From positions 1 to 64,000 of the forward strand of contig NZ_JACYUY010000032.1 in the NCBI RefSeq assembly GCF_014842025.1: a DNA stretch of 64,000 nt, in the 5' to 3' direction. Numbering within the stretch: position 1 is the first letter of the stretch; every line of letters starts with the position of its first letter. This DNA is from Massilia sp. CFBP 13721 (GTDB lineage Bacteria > Pseudomonadota > Gammaproteobacteria > Burkholderiales > Burkholderiaceae_D). Of this stretch, positions 36,302 to 45,363 are shown in pieces. The notes under the pieces were generated by a model. It was given only the letters and a program-made list of their open reading frames with translations, was not told the DNA's origin and ran no database searches. A program made the position numbers and the translations under genes.

Positions 36302-36417
36302 ACCCGTAAGGTGGGCGGGTCCCCCGCCCACGCGTTCAACTATCCGTTGTATAACGATGCGCGGTTATTCACCTGTGCGTTGAACGCGTGGGCGGCAAAG
36401 CCGCCCACCTTACGGGT
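36302..36417. repeat. Intergenic palindromic repeat, copy D
   Basis: The element starts ACCCGTAAGGTGGGCGGG and ends in the inverse CCGCCCACCTTACGGGT. The inner arms are CCCACGCGTTCAAC and GTTGAACGCGTGGG. It sits in the convergent gap between ada and the beta-lactamase gene, and shares the inner arms with copy C. Confidence 0.75.
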
Positions 36418-36468
36418 CTGCGCGGCGTCCTCTGCATGTTTGGCATCGTCACAACGCGAAGACAAACC

Positions 36469-37323
36469 TCATTTTTTCGCCGCCTCCTGCGCCAGCGTCT
36501 GCGCCAGCTTTTCGCGCCCGGCATCGGCATACGCCACGCAGGCCCCCGGATTCACAAAAGCCGCGTTGCCGAGCTGCTTCTGCTTGGCTTGCCTTTCCAG
36601 TAGCCCGCCGGCATCCGGGTGCGCCGTCACCAGGATGTCGCAGGGCAGCGCCGCCACGCGCGCGATCGAGCGCTCGATGTCGCGCTTGGCGTTCGGGTAG
36701 AGCGCATCGCCGCTGTAGCGGAAGTTCGGCCCGGCGATCGCCGTCAGGCTGTCGGCATACACCATGTTCACCGTGCGGCCGTTTTCCAGCGCCTGCCAGG
36801 TCCAGCTGACGCCGCCCTGTGTATGCCCCGGCGTGTAATGCGCCTTGACTGACAGGGTTCCCAGCGAGACCGACTCGCCGTCGCGCACGCTGCGCACGGA
36901 GGCGACCGGCGTCATGTCGGGCAGGTTGCCGAACTGCGGGTCGCCCTTGTTCGGCTTGCCGGTCTCGAGCACCGCTTGCGCGGCCGGGCTGGTGAGCACG
37001 GTGGCGCCGCTCAAGCGCTGCAGTTCGGCCACGCCGCCCACGTGGTCGTAATGCTCGTGCGAGGTCAGGATGTAGCGGATGTCTTCCAGTTTAAAACCGA
37101 GCTGGCGGATGTGGGCGGCGATCTGCACCGCCGCCTTGGGACTGGCGCCGTCGATCAGGATGTGCCCGGCGGGCGAGGTGATCAGCACCGAACTCAGGCC
37201 CGCGGTACCGACATAGTAGCTGTTGCCGTAGAGCTGGAACGGATCCTGCGGCCCTTCCCATTCGGCGGCGAGGGCAGGGGCGGTGACGAGCAGAACAGAT
37301 GCAAACAGGGCGAGACGTTTCAC
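36469..37323 (-). CDS. Subclass B3 metallo-beta-lactamase
   Basis: This exported zinc hydrolase has 284 residues, with a signal peptide ending near APALA. The B3 zinc ligands are all present: HEHYDH at 89-94 (H, H, D, H), H167 in YTPGHTQGG and H235 in TAHPD. It therefore looks able to hydrolyse carbapenems and other beta-lactams. B3 enzymes are known from chromosomes of Janthinobacterium and Massilia relatives, so this is probably an intrinsic gene, not a recent gain. No ampR-like regulator or mobile element is adjacent. It is a single gene between two repeat-bearing gaps. A non-lactamase hydrolase of the same fold cannot be excluded. Confidence 0.88.
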   Translation of the reverse strand: MKRLALFASVLLVTAPALAAEWEGPQDPFQLYGNSYYVGTAGLSSVLITSPAGHILIDGASPKAAVQIAAHIRQLGFKLEDIRYILTSHEHYDHVGGVAELQRLSGATVLTSPAAQAVLETGKPNKGDPQFGNLPDMTPVASVRSVRDGESVSLGTLSVKAHYTPGHTQGGVSWTWQALENGRTVNMVYADSLTAIAGPNFRYSGDALYPNAKRDIERSIARVAALPCDILVTAHPDAGGLLERQAKQKQLGNAAFVNPGACVAYADAGREKLAQTLAQEAAKK

Positions 37324-37465
37324 GGGGATTCCCAGGGTGGATGGATGACGATTGCTTTCGTGAAATGATAACGAAAAAACAGGCAGGGAAGGTGGCCGGG
37401 CATGTCCAAGCCGGAAGGACTTCGCTACACTGATGTTTTGCTTTTATTTAATAAACGGAGAGTCC

Positions 37466-39130
37466 ATGCAGTCCAGCCTCAAGCAGTGTTCAGCGTTCGT
37501 CCTTGCCGCCCTGGCGTCCTTCGGTGCGCAAGCCGACACGGTCATCGTGAACGCAAACGGCTACACGCTGAACGCCAAGGGCGACCTGGTGCAGTTCGCC
37601 GCGCTCGCTTTCGACGACAAGGGCAAGATCCTCGCCGTCGGTACGGCTGCCGACGTGGCGGCAAAGGCGCCGGGCGCGCGCCAGGTGGATATGCAGGGCA
37701 AGACCGTGCTGCCGGGCCTGATCGATGCCCACGGCCACGTGTTCGGCCTGGGCCAGATGCTGACGCAGCTCGACCTGTCGCAGACGACCTCGCTCGAAGG
37801 CGCGCTGAAGGCGATCGGCGACTACGCCCGCGCGAACCAGAACCAGGCCTGGCTGCGCGGACGCGGCTGGAACCAGGAAAACTGGAAGCTGGGCCGCTTC
37901 CCGAGCGCTGCGGACGTGGATAACGTGGTCAGCGACAAGCCGGTCTGGTTCGAGCGCGTCGACGGCCACGCCGGCTGGGCCAACAGCCGCGCCCTGGAAG
38001 CGGCCGGCATCACCGATAAAACCCCGGACCCGGCCGGCGGCAAGATCATGCGCGACGCCAACGGTAAAGCGACTGGCGTGCTGGTCGACGCGGCGCAGGA
38101 CCTGGTGACCAAGGTCTTGCCGGCGCAGACCGAAGCCGAAGGGCGCGTGGCGCTGGATCGTGCCCTCGGCGCCCTGGCCCGCGTCGGCGTCACCAGCACC
38201 CACGACGCCGGCCTGGGCGTGGCGGAAGACCGCCTGTACCGCGCCTATGCGGACCAGGGGAAACTGACTGCGCGCATCTACGGCATGATCGGCGGCACTG
38301 AAAAAGATTTCGACGCATTGGCGAAAAATGGCCCGCTGAAAACTTACGGCAACGACATGTACGCCCTGCGTGCCGTCAAACTGTATTCGGACGGCGCCCT
38401 GGGCAGCCGTGGCGCCGCCCTGATCAAGCCCTACAGCGACGAACCGCATTCGCACGGCTTGCTGTTCTACAAGTTGGAGCAGATGGACGCGATGATGAAA
38501 AAGGCGATGGCGCGCGGCTATCAGGTGAACGTGCACGCGATCGGCGATGCCGGCAACCATCAAATCCTCGACATCTATAAAAAGGAACTGGGCGTGACCA
38601 AGAGCGCGGCCCAGCGCCACCGGATCGAGCACGCGCAGGTCGTGACGCCAGCCGACATCGTGCGCTTCAAAACGCTGGGCATCATCCCGTCGATGCAGCC
38701 GACCCACGCCACCTCGGACAAGAACATGGCGGAAAGCCGCGTCGGCCCTGAACGCATCAAGGGCGCCTACGCCTGGCGCACCTTCCTGCACCAGGGTTCG
38801 CGCATCGCTTGCGGTTCCGACTTCCCGGTCGAGTCGCCGAACCCGTTCTTCGGCATCCACGCAGCCGTCACGCGCCAGGATGCATCCGGTCAACCGATTG
38901 CCGGCTGGTATCCCAACCAGGCGATGTCCCTGAAGGAAGCGTTCCGCTGCTTCACGCTTGATGCAGCCTATGCGGGGCATGCCGAAAACAGCTTAGGCTC
39001 GCTGGAGCCTGGAAAATGGGCCGATTTCATCGTGGTCGACCAGGACTTGTTCAAGGTGTCGACCTACGACATTTACAAGACGGGCGTGCTGCAGACCTGG
39101 GTGGCGGGCAAGGCGGTTTTTACAAAGTAG
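37466..39130 (+). CDS. Exported amidohydrolase (family 3, YtcJ-like)
   Basis: This 554-residue metal-dependent hydrolase has a signal peptide ending near GAQA. The metal motif HGH is at residues 89-91, further ligands lie in VNVHAIGDAGNHQ and RHRIEHAQ, and the catalytic aspartate in ACGSDFPVE. Enzymes of this group act on amides of unknown natural substrates. The start ATG has CGGAG at good spacing. The gene lies just before the hut promoter in the same direction but ends in its own repeat, so it is not clearly part of the hut operon. Its TAG stop is the first TAG of repeat copy E. Confidence 0.88.
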   Translation: MQSSLKQCSAFVLAALASFGAQADTVIVNANGYTLNAKGDLVQFAALAFDDKGKILAVGTAADVAAKAPGARQVDMQGKTVLPGLIDAHGHVFGLGQMLTQLDLSQTTSLEGALKAIGDYARANQNQAWLRGRGWNQENWKLGRFPSAADVDNVVSDKPVWFERVDGHAGWANSRALEAAGITDKTPDPAGGKIMRDANGKATGVLVDAAQDLVTKVLPAQTEAEGRVALDRALGALARVGVTSTHDAGLGVAEDRLYRAYADQGKLTARIYGMIGGTEKDFDALAKNGPLKTYGNDMYALRAVKLYSDGALGSRGAALIKPYSDEPHSHGLLFYKLEQMDAMMKKAMARGYQVNVHAIGDAGNHQILDIYKKELGVTKSAAQRHRIEHAQVVTPADIVRFKTLGIIPSMQPTHATSDKNMAESRVGPERIKGAYAWRTFLHQGSRIACGSDFPVESPNPFFGIHAAVTRQDASGQPIAGWYPNQAMSLKEAFRCFTLDAAYAGHAENSLGSLEPGKWADFIVVDQDLFKVSTYDIYKTGVLQTWVAGKAVFTK

Positions 39131-39157
39131 GGTGGACGGGTTTCCCGTCCACGCGGT
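39128..39157. repeat. Intergenic palindromic repeat, half copy E
   Basis: TAGGGTGGACGGGTTTCCCG continues with TCCACGCG, a single hairpin half-unit whose TAG is the stop codon of the amidohydrolase gene. The inverse half is missing. The rest of the 167-base gap holds the hut promoter. Confidence 0.65.
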
Positions 39158-39215
39158 GATCGTTACCGGCTCCCGACCCGAGCCGGTTGATCTGGCCACA
39201 GCCTGACAAAATGGA

Positions 39216-39244
39216 TTGACGCTGTTGTATAGACAACCTAGACT
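39216..39244 (+). promoter_or_regulatory. hut operon promoter with HutC operator
   Basis: TTGACG at 39216-39221 and TAGACT at 39239-39244 are separated by exactly 17 bases, a near-ideal sigma-70 promoter. The spacer holds GTTGTATAGACAAC (39224-39237), a palindrome of the TTGTATA.ACAA type bound by HutC. Bound repressor would block RNA polymerase. Transcription would start about 45 bases before hutU. Confidence 0.8.
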
Positions 39245-39297
39245 CTGTGAATTCCGGTGCGCGCTTACCGCGCACTTTCCCTGTCTCTGGAGCCGCC

Positions 39298-41031
39298 ATG
39301 ACCCACGCCCCGTCCGCCGATCCACGCTTCGATCCCCGCTTCGACCCCATGCGCAGCATCCGCGCCCCGCGCGGCACCGAGCTCAGCTGCAAGAGCTGGC
39401 TGACCGAAGCCGCCTACCGCATGCTGCAAAACAACCTCGACGCCGAAGTCGCCGAAGACCCGCAGCGCCTGGTGGTCTACGGCGGCATCGGCCGCGCCGC
39501 GCGCAACTGGGAGTGCTATGACCAGATCCTGGCTTCGCTGCGCACCCTGGAAGACGACCAGACTTTATTGATTCAGTCCGGCAAGCCGGTCGGCGTATTC
39601 CAGACCCACGAAAACGCCCCGCGCGTGCTGCTGGCGAATTCGAACCTGGTGCCGAAGTGGGCGAACTGGGAGCATTTCAATGAACTCGACCGTAAAGGCC
39701 TGTTCATGTACGGCCAGATGACGGCCGGCAGCTGGATCTATATCGGCACCCAGGGCATCGTGCAGGGCACCTACGAAACCTTTGCCGAAGCCGGGCGCCA
39801 GCATTTCGATGGCGACTGGGGCGGACGCTGGATCCTGACCGCCGGCCTGGGAGGCATGGGCGGCGCCCAGCCGCTGGCCGCCACCTTTGCCGGCGCGGTG
39901 TCGCTCAACATCGAATGCCAGCAAAGCAGCATCGATTTCAGGCTGCGCACGCGCTACCTAGACAAGCAGGCGAAGGACATCGACGATGCCATCGCCCTGA
40001 TCAAGGAGCACACGGATAAACGCGAGGCGGTCTCGATCGGCCTGCTCGGCAACGCCGCCGACGTACTGCCGGAACTGGTGCGCCGCGCCCGCGCCGGCGG
40101 CCTGGTGCCCCATCTCGTCACCGACCAGACTTCGGCGCACGACCTGATCCACGGTTACCTGCCGCAGGGCTGGACGGTCGAGGAGTGGAAGGCGGCGCAA
40201 GCCGATCCGGCGCAGCACCCGCGCCTGAAAGCCGCCGCCGCCGCGTCGTGCGCCAGGCACGTGCAAGCCATCCTCGACTTCAAGGCACTGGGCGCCCATG
40301 CGGTCGACTACGGCAACAACATCCGCCAGGTGGCGCTCGACGAGGGCGTGCAAAATGCTTTCGATTTCCCCGGCTTCGTGCCAGCTTACATTCGCCCGCA
40401 GTTCTGCGAGGGGCGCGGGCCGTTCCGCTGGGTGGCGCTGTCGGGCGACCCGGAAGACATCCATAAAACCGACGCCAAGATCAAGGAACTGTTCCCGCAG
40501 CACGCGCAGGTGCACCGCTGGCTCGACATGGCGCGCGAACGGATCGCCTTCCAGGGCCTGCCCGCACGCATCTGCTGGCTCGGGCTCGGTGAACGTCACC
40601 TGGCCGGCCTCGCCTTCAACGAGATGGTGCGCACGGGTGAGTTAAAAGCGCCGATCGTGATCGGGCGCGACCATCTCGATACCGGTTCCGTCGCCAGCCC
40701 GAACCGCGAAACCGAGAGCATGCGCGACGGTACCGACGCCGTCTCCGACTGGCCGCTGCTCAACGCATTACTCAATACCGCCGGCGGCGCGACCTGGGTC
40801 TCGCTGCACCACGGCGGCGGCGTCGGCATGGGCTACTCGCAGCATTCCGGCGTCGTCATCGTGGCCGACGGCACCGACGCCGCCGCCAAACGCCTGGCGC
40901 GCGTGCTGGTCAACGACAGCGGCTCGGGCGTGATGCGCCATGCCGACGCCGGTTACGAATCCGCCATCGCCTGTGCCGAGCGCACCGGTTTGAATCTCCC
41001 GATGATCAATAGAGGCAGCACCGATGAATGA
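39298..41031 (+). CDS. hutU: Urocanate hydratase
   Basis: HutU is the second step of histidine breakdown: it converts urocanate to imidazolonepropionate with tightly bound NAD. The 577 residues include the family blocks QSGKPVGVFQTHENAPRVL, WIYIGTQGIVQGTYETF, the NAD site TAGLGGMGGAQPLAATFAGA and the catalytic-cysteine region YIRPQFCEGRGPFRWVALSG. The start is the ATG with GGAG upstream. A start 51 bases earlier is less likely. It is the first gene behind the hut promoter and overlaps hutH by eight bases. The first enzyme of the pathway is therefore encoded second. Confidence 0.98.
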   Translation: MTHAPSADPRFDPRFDPMRSIRAPRGTELSCKSWLTEAAYRMLQNNLDAEVAEDPQRLVVYGGIGRAARNWECYDQILASLRTLEDDQTLLIQSGKPVGVFQTHENAPRVLLANSNLVPKWANWEHFNELDRKGLFMYGQMTAGSWIYIGTQGIVQGTYETFAEAGRQHFDGDWGGRWILTAGLGGMGGAQPLAATFAGAVSLNIECQQSSIDFRLRTRYLDKQAKDIDDAIALIKEHTDKREAVSIGLLGNAADVLPELVRRARAGGLVPHLVTDQTSAHDLIHGYLPQGWTVEEWKAAQADPAQHPRLKAAAAASCARHVQAILDFKALGAHAVDYGNNIRQVALDEGVQNAFDFPGFVPAYIRPQFCEGRGPFRWVALSGDPEDIHKTDAKIKELFPQHAQVHRWLDMARERIAFQGLPARICWLGLGERHLAGLAFNEMVRTGELKAPIVIGRDHLDTGSVASPNRETESMRDGTDAVSDWPLLNALLNTAGGATWVSLHHGGGVGMGYSQHSGVVIVADGTDAAAKRLARVLVNDSGSGVMRHADAGYESAIACAERTGLNLPMINRGSTDE

Positions 41032-42571
41032 ATCCCACCACGGCTGGACCCTGCAACCCGGCGCCCTGACCCTTGCCGACCTGCGCGCGGCCTGGGCTTC
41101 CCACTTCCCGATCACGCTGGCGGCGGGCGCCGCCGCACCGATCGCCGCCTCCGCCGAACTGGTGAAGTCCATCGTCGACAAGGGCGATCCGGCGTATGGC
41201 ATCAACACCGGCTTCGGCATCCTGGCCAAGGCCCACATTCCGAACGACCAACTCGAGCAGTTGCAGCGCAACCTGATCCTGTCGCATGCGGTCGGCACCG
41301 GAGAATTGATTGCGGACCCGGTCGTGCGCCTGATTTTGCTGACCAAGATCGGCAGCCTGGCGCGCGGCTATTCGGGCGTTCGTCCGGTCATCATCGACAC
41401 CCTGATCGCCATCTACAACGCCGGACTCATGCCGGCGATTCCCGTCCAGGGCTCGGTCGGCGCCTCGGGCGACCTGGCGCCGCTGGCGCACATGACCCTC
41501 GCCATCCTCGGCGTCGGCCCGGTGCGTTACCAGGGCCGCATCATGGATGCCGCCGAAGCGCTGGCCATGGCCGGCATCGAACCGGTCACCCTGGCCGCGA
41601 AAGAGGGCCTGGCGCTGATCAACGGCACGCAAGTCTCGACCGCGCTTGCCCTGCATGGCTTGTTCATGGCCGAGCGCCTGGTGGAAGCGGCGATGGTCAC
41701 CGGCGCGCTGTCGGTCGACGCCGCGCGCGGCAGCGACGCGCCTTTCGACGCGCGCATCCACGCGGTACGCGGCCAGCCCGGCCAGATCGCGGCGGCGGCG
41801 ATCTACCGCGAACTGATGGCCGGCAGCGCCATCCGCGCCTCGCACCTGGTCGGCGACGAGCGCGTGCAAGACCCCTACAGCCTGCGCTGCCAGCCACAGG
41901 TGATGGGCGCCGTAATGGATATCGTCGCCAACGCCAGCCGCACGCTGCTGATCGAGGCGAATGCGGTGACCGACAATCCTTTGCTGTTTCCGGACGATGG
42001 CGCGATCGTTTCGGGCGGTAACTTCCACGCCGAGCCGGTCGCCTTTGCCGCCGACACGCTGGCGCTGGCCATTGCCGAAATCGGCGCGCTGGCCGAGCGC
42101 CGCATTGCGCTGCTGATCGACGCCAACCTGTCCGGCCTGCCCGCCTTTTTGGTGCGCGAGCCGGGCCTGAATTCCGGCTTCATGATCGCCCACGTGACGG
42201 CGGCGGCGCTGGCGTCGGAAAACAAGTCGCTGGCGCATCCGGCCAGCGTCGACAGCTTGCCGACGTCGGCCAACCAGGAAGACCACGTCAGCATGGCGAC
42301 CTTTGCCGCGCGCCGCCTCGACCAGATGGCGCACAATACGGCGGTGATTGTCGGGATCGAGCTGCTGGCGGCGGGGCAGGGGATCGAGTTCCACCGCCCA
42401 CTGGCCAGTTCCGACCACCTCGAGCACGTGCATGCGCAGCTGCGGCGCCGGGTGGCGCCGTTCGACGCCGACCGCTTCTTTGCGCCGGATATCGAGGCGG
42501 CGCGCCAGATGGTGATTCAGGGCGAGCTGTCCGCGTCCTGCAAGGAGTTGTTCGCAGTCCTCCACCCTTAA
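41024..42571 (+). CDS. hutH: Histidine ammonia-lyase
   Basis: HutH removes ammonia from L-histidine to give urocanate, the inducer of the system. The 515-residue protein has the ASG triad that cyclises to the MIO cofactor at residues 147-149 in GSVGASGDLAPLAHM, and the active-site YGINTGFG loop at 59-66. All segments of the aromatic amino acid lyase family appear complete. It overlaps hutU by eight bases, indicating coupled translation, and is followed by hutG after 19 bases. Confidence 0.98.
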   Translation: MNESHHGWTLQPGALTLADLRAAWASHFPITLAAGAAAPIAASAELVKSIVDKGDPAYGINTGFGILAKAHIPNDQLEQLQRNLILSHAVGTGELIADPVVRLILLTKIGSLARGYSGVRPVIIDTLIAIYNAGLMPAIPVQGSVGASGDLAPLAHMTLAILGVGPVRYQGRIMDAAEALAMAGIEPVTLAAKEGLALINGTQVSTALALHGLFMAERLVEAAMVTGALSVDAARGSDAPFDARIHAVRGQPGQIAAAAIYRELMAGSAIRASHLVGDERVQDPYSLRCQPQVMGAVMDIVANASRTLLIEANAVTDNPLLFPDDGAIVSGGNFHAEPVAFAADTLALAIAEIGALAERRIALLIDANLSGLPAFLVREPGLNSGFMIAHVTAAALASENKSLAHPASVDSLPTSANQEDHVSMATFAARRLDQMAHNTAVIVGIELLAAGQGIEFHRPLASSDHLEHVHAQLRRRVAPFDADRFFAPDIEAARQMVIQGELSASCKELFAVLHP

Positions 42572-42590
42572 TATGTAAACAGGAGTCTTC

Positions 42591-43379
42591 ATGGATTTCC
42601 GGTTCAAGGCAGGCGACGCACCGATGCTGCTGTCGATGCCCCACGTGGGCACCGACATTCCCGACGAGGTAGCCGCGCACATGGCGCCCTGCGCGCTGGC
42701 CACCGCCGACACCGACTGGCACCTGGCCGAACTCTACGACTGCGCCGACCGCCTCGGCATCTCGACGCTGGCTGCGCGCTGGTCGCGCTACGTGATCGAC
42801 CTGAACCGCCCGCCCGAAAACACGAATTTGTACCCGGGCCTGGACACGACCGGCCTGTGCCCGGTCGATACCTTCGGACGCGACAGCCTGTACCAGGAAG
42901 GGCGCGTGCCGGACCAGCAAGAAGTGCAGCGGCGCCTGGAGCGCTACTGGCGTCCGTACCACAACCAGTTGCTCGCCGAACTGGCGCGCTTGCTGGCGCT
43001 GCACGGGCGCGTGGTGCTGTGGGATGCGCATTCGATCGCCTCGCAAGTGCCGCGCTTTTTCGAGGGCCGCCTGCCGGACCTGAATTTCGGGACCGCCGAG
43101 GGCAGGTCGTGCGATCCGGGCCTGGAGCATGCGGTGGTGGGGGTAGCGCGCGCCCAGGACCGCTTCAGCATCGCCGTGAATGGCCGCTTCAAAGGCGGCC
43201 ACATCACCCGCTTCTATGGCCAGCCGAACGAGGGCGTGCACGCGATCCAGCTCGAGATGTGCCAGTGCCTGTACATGGACGAAACCGCGCCGTTTGCCTA
43301 CCGGCCCGAAGTCGCGGCCGGCGTCCAGCCGCTGTTGCACGACATGATGAAGGCTGCGCTCGACTGGGTGCGCGCATGA
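42591..43379 (+). CDS. hutG: N-formylglutamate deformylase
   Basis: This enzyme hydrolyses N-formyl-L-glutamate to glutamate and formate, the last step of the five-step route. The 262 residues show the family features MPHVGTDIP, TDWHLAELYD, DLNRPPENTNLYPG and WDAHSIASQVPRFFEG, which include the probable metal ligands. Its presence next to hutF, and the lack of an arginase-like formiminoglutamase, indicates the formylglutamate pathway. Its stop overlaps the hutF start in ATGA. Confidence 0.96.
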   Translation: MDFRFKAGDAPMLLSMPHVGTDIPDEVAAHMAPCALATADTDWHLAELYDCADRLGISTLAARWSRYVIDLNRPPENTNLYPGLDTTGLCPVDTFGRDSLYQEGRVPDQQEVQRRLERYWRPYHNQLLAELARLLALHGRVVLWDAHSIASQVPRFFEGRLPDLNFGTAEGRSCDPGLEHAVVGVARAQDRFSIAVNGRFKGGHITRFYGQPNEGVHAIQLEMCQCLYMDETAPFAYRPEVAAGVQPLLHDMMKAALDWVRA

Positions 43380-44743
43380 ATGCCCTGTTCGCGCGCCATG
43401 CCTTGCTCCCCGAGGGCTGGCAGGGCGACGTGCTGGTCGAATGGGATGCGCGCGGTACCCTGACGCGGGTGCAGCCGCAGGCGCGGCCGCCGATCGGCGT
43501 GGCGCGCGCCGAGTATGTGGTGCCGGGCATGGTCAACCTGCATTCGCATGCGTTTCAACGGGCGCTCGGCGGCCTGACCGAACGGGTGGGAGAGGGACCG
43601 GACAGCTTCTGGACCTGGCGCGACCTGATGTACCGCTTCGCCGCGCAGATCACGCCGGAGCAGGTGGAGGCGATCGGGGCCCAGCTGTTTTCCGAATGCC
43701 TGCGCCACGGCTACACGGCGCTGTGCGAATTTCACTATATCCAGCGCGACCCGCGAGGGCACATGTACGCGCGCCCGGCCGAGATGGCCGAGCGGGTCGC
43801 CGCGGCCGGGCAGCAGGCCGGCATCGGCCTGACCCTGCTGCCGGTGCTCTACAGCTACAGCGGCTTCGGCGCCCAGCCCTTGAAACCGGAGCAGGCACGC
43901 TTTTACACCGACGTCGACACCGTGCTAAGCATCGTCGAAGCACTCGAACCCTTGCGCGGCGGCCAGCTGGAAGTGGGCGCGGCGCCACATTCGCTGCGGG
44001 CGGCCGGCATCGACCAGATCCATGCGCTGATGGGTGCCTTGCCGCAGGCGCGGCCGCTGCACATCCACATCGCCGAGCAGCAGGCCGAGGTGCAGCAAAG
44101 CCTGGATTTCAGCGGGCGCCGGCCGGTCGACTACCTGTTCGACGCAGTGGAAATCGATGCGCGCTGGTGCCTGGTGCATGCGACCCACCTGAACGACAAG
44201 GAACTGGGAAACCTGGCACGCAGCGGCGCCGTGGCCGGCCTGTGCCCGAGCACCGAGGCGAACCTGGGCGACGGCCTGTTCCCCCTTGGCGATTACCTGG
44301 CCAATGGCGGGCGCTGGGGCATCGGCAGCGACAGCCATGTGTCGCAAAGTCCGATCGAGGAATTGCGCTGGCTCGAATACGGCCAGCGCCTGCTACATCA
44401 GCGCCGGAATATCGTGGGCGCGCCGGCAAGGCGCGACGTGGCGCTCAACCTGTGGCAGGATGCACTCGGTGGCGGCGCCCAGGCGGCCGGGCGTCCGGTG
44501 GGCGCGCTGGCGGCGGGGCGCCGCGCCGATTTGCTGGTGCTCGACGCCACGCATCCGAACCTGGACGGCGTACGCGACACCGACGTGCTGGGACGTCTGG
44601 TATTCTGCGGCAACGACAACCTGGTGCGCGACGTGCTGGCCGGCGGACGCTGGGTCGTGCAGGGCGGACGCCACATGGCGCAGGAAGCCATCGGACGCCG
44701 CTACCGGCAAGCCATTCAAGAGTTGCGTGAAGTATCAGCATGA
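43376..44743 (+). CDS. hutF: Formimidoylglutamate deiminase
   Basis: HutF converts N-formimino-L-glutamate to N-formyl-L-glutamate and ammonia, the substrate of HutG. The protein has 455 residues and the amidohydrolase fold, with the zinc motif HSH at 56-58 (VNLHSHAF), further ligands in HIHIAEQ and LVHATHL, and the catalytic aspartate in GIGSDSHVS. It overlaps hutG and hutD by four bases on either side. A longer reading upstream crosses hutG and was rejected. Confidence 0.96.
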   Translation: MNALFARHALLPEGWQGDVLVEWDARGTLTRVQPQARPPIGVARAEYVVPGMVNLHSHAFQRALGGLTERVGEGPDSFWTWRDLMYRFAAQITPEQVEAIGAQLFSECLRHGYTALCEFHYIQRDPRGHMYARPAEMAERVAAAGQQAGIGLTLLPVLYSYSGFGAQPLKPEQARFYTDVDTVLSIVEALEPLRGGQLEVGAAPHSLRAAGIDQIHALMGALPQARPLHIHIAEQQAEVQQSLDFSGRRPVDYLFDAVEIDARWCLVHATHLNDKELGNLARSGAVAGLCPSTEANLGDGLFPLGDYLANGGRWGIGSDSHVSQSPIEELRWLEYGQRLLHQRRNIVGAPARRDVALNLWQDALGGGAQAAGRPVGALAAGRRADLLVLDATHPNLDGVRDTDVLGRLVFCGNDNLVRDVLAGGRWVVQGGRHMAQEAIGRRYRQAIQELREVSA

Positions 44744-45363
44744 GCGAGGCAATGAGCATGAATATCTTGATTCCGTTTGCCGGCCTGTCGGCCTACCCCT
44801 GGAAGAACGGCGGCGGCAGCACCACGACGATCGCGATCGGCCCGCCCGAGGCCGGCTTCGAGGACTTCGACTGGCGCGTCAGCCTGGCCACGATTTCCGA
44901 GGACGGCCCGTTTTCGCGCTTTCCCGGCGTCGACCGCACGCTGGCGCTGGTCGACGGCCATGGCATGACGCTCGATATCGACGGCAGCGAACGCGTGATC
45001 ATCTGCGAAAGCGGCCCGGTGCTGGCTTTTGACGGCGACTCGGAAGTGGTGGCCAAACTGAATCGCGGCCCTACCACCGACTTCAACGTCATGACGCGCA
45101 GCGACCACTGTTACCACCAGTTCGGCCGCCGGCGCCTGGCGGGTAAATCGCGCTTCGTCGCGCGCGCCGACCTGACGCTGATGTTCCTGGCCGAGGGCGA
45201 TACCCTGGAGATCGCCAGCGACGCCGAGCGCATCAACATGGTGCGCTACGACGCCGTCCTGTTCGATCCGGGCACGATCTGGTCGATCGAAGCCAACCAG
45301 GCGGTCATCTTCATTGTCGATATTTTCTATTACAACGAGGAAGAGGAATACGAAGATGAGTGA
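44740..45363 (+). CDS. hutD: HutD family protein
   Basis: This 207-residue protein has the bicupin-like HutD fold, recognised by FAGLSAYPWKNGGGSTTTIA, DWRVSLATISEDGPFSRFPGVDR and LNRGPTTDFNVM. HutD is not an enzyme of the pathway. In Pseudomonas it is reported to limit the upper level of hut expression, perhaps by binding formylglutamate. The C-terminus ends in an unusual acidic run (NEEEEYEDE). It overlaps hutF by four bases and hutI by eight. A start six codons later (MNILIP) is also possible. Confidence 0.93.
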   Translation: MSEAMSMNILIPFAGLSAYPWKNGGGSTTTIAIGPPEAGFEDFDWRVSLATISEDGPFSRFPGVDRTLALVDGHGMTLDIDGSERVIICESGPVLAFDGDSEVVAKLNRGPTTDFNVMTRSDHCYHQFGRRRLAGKSRFVARADLTLMFLAEGDTLEIASDAERINMVRYDAVLFDPGTIWSIEANQAVIFIVDIFYYNEEEEYEDE

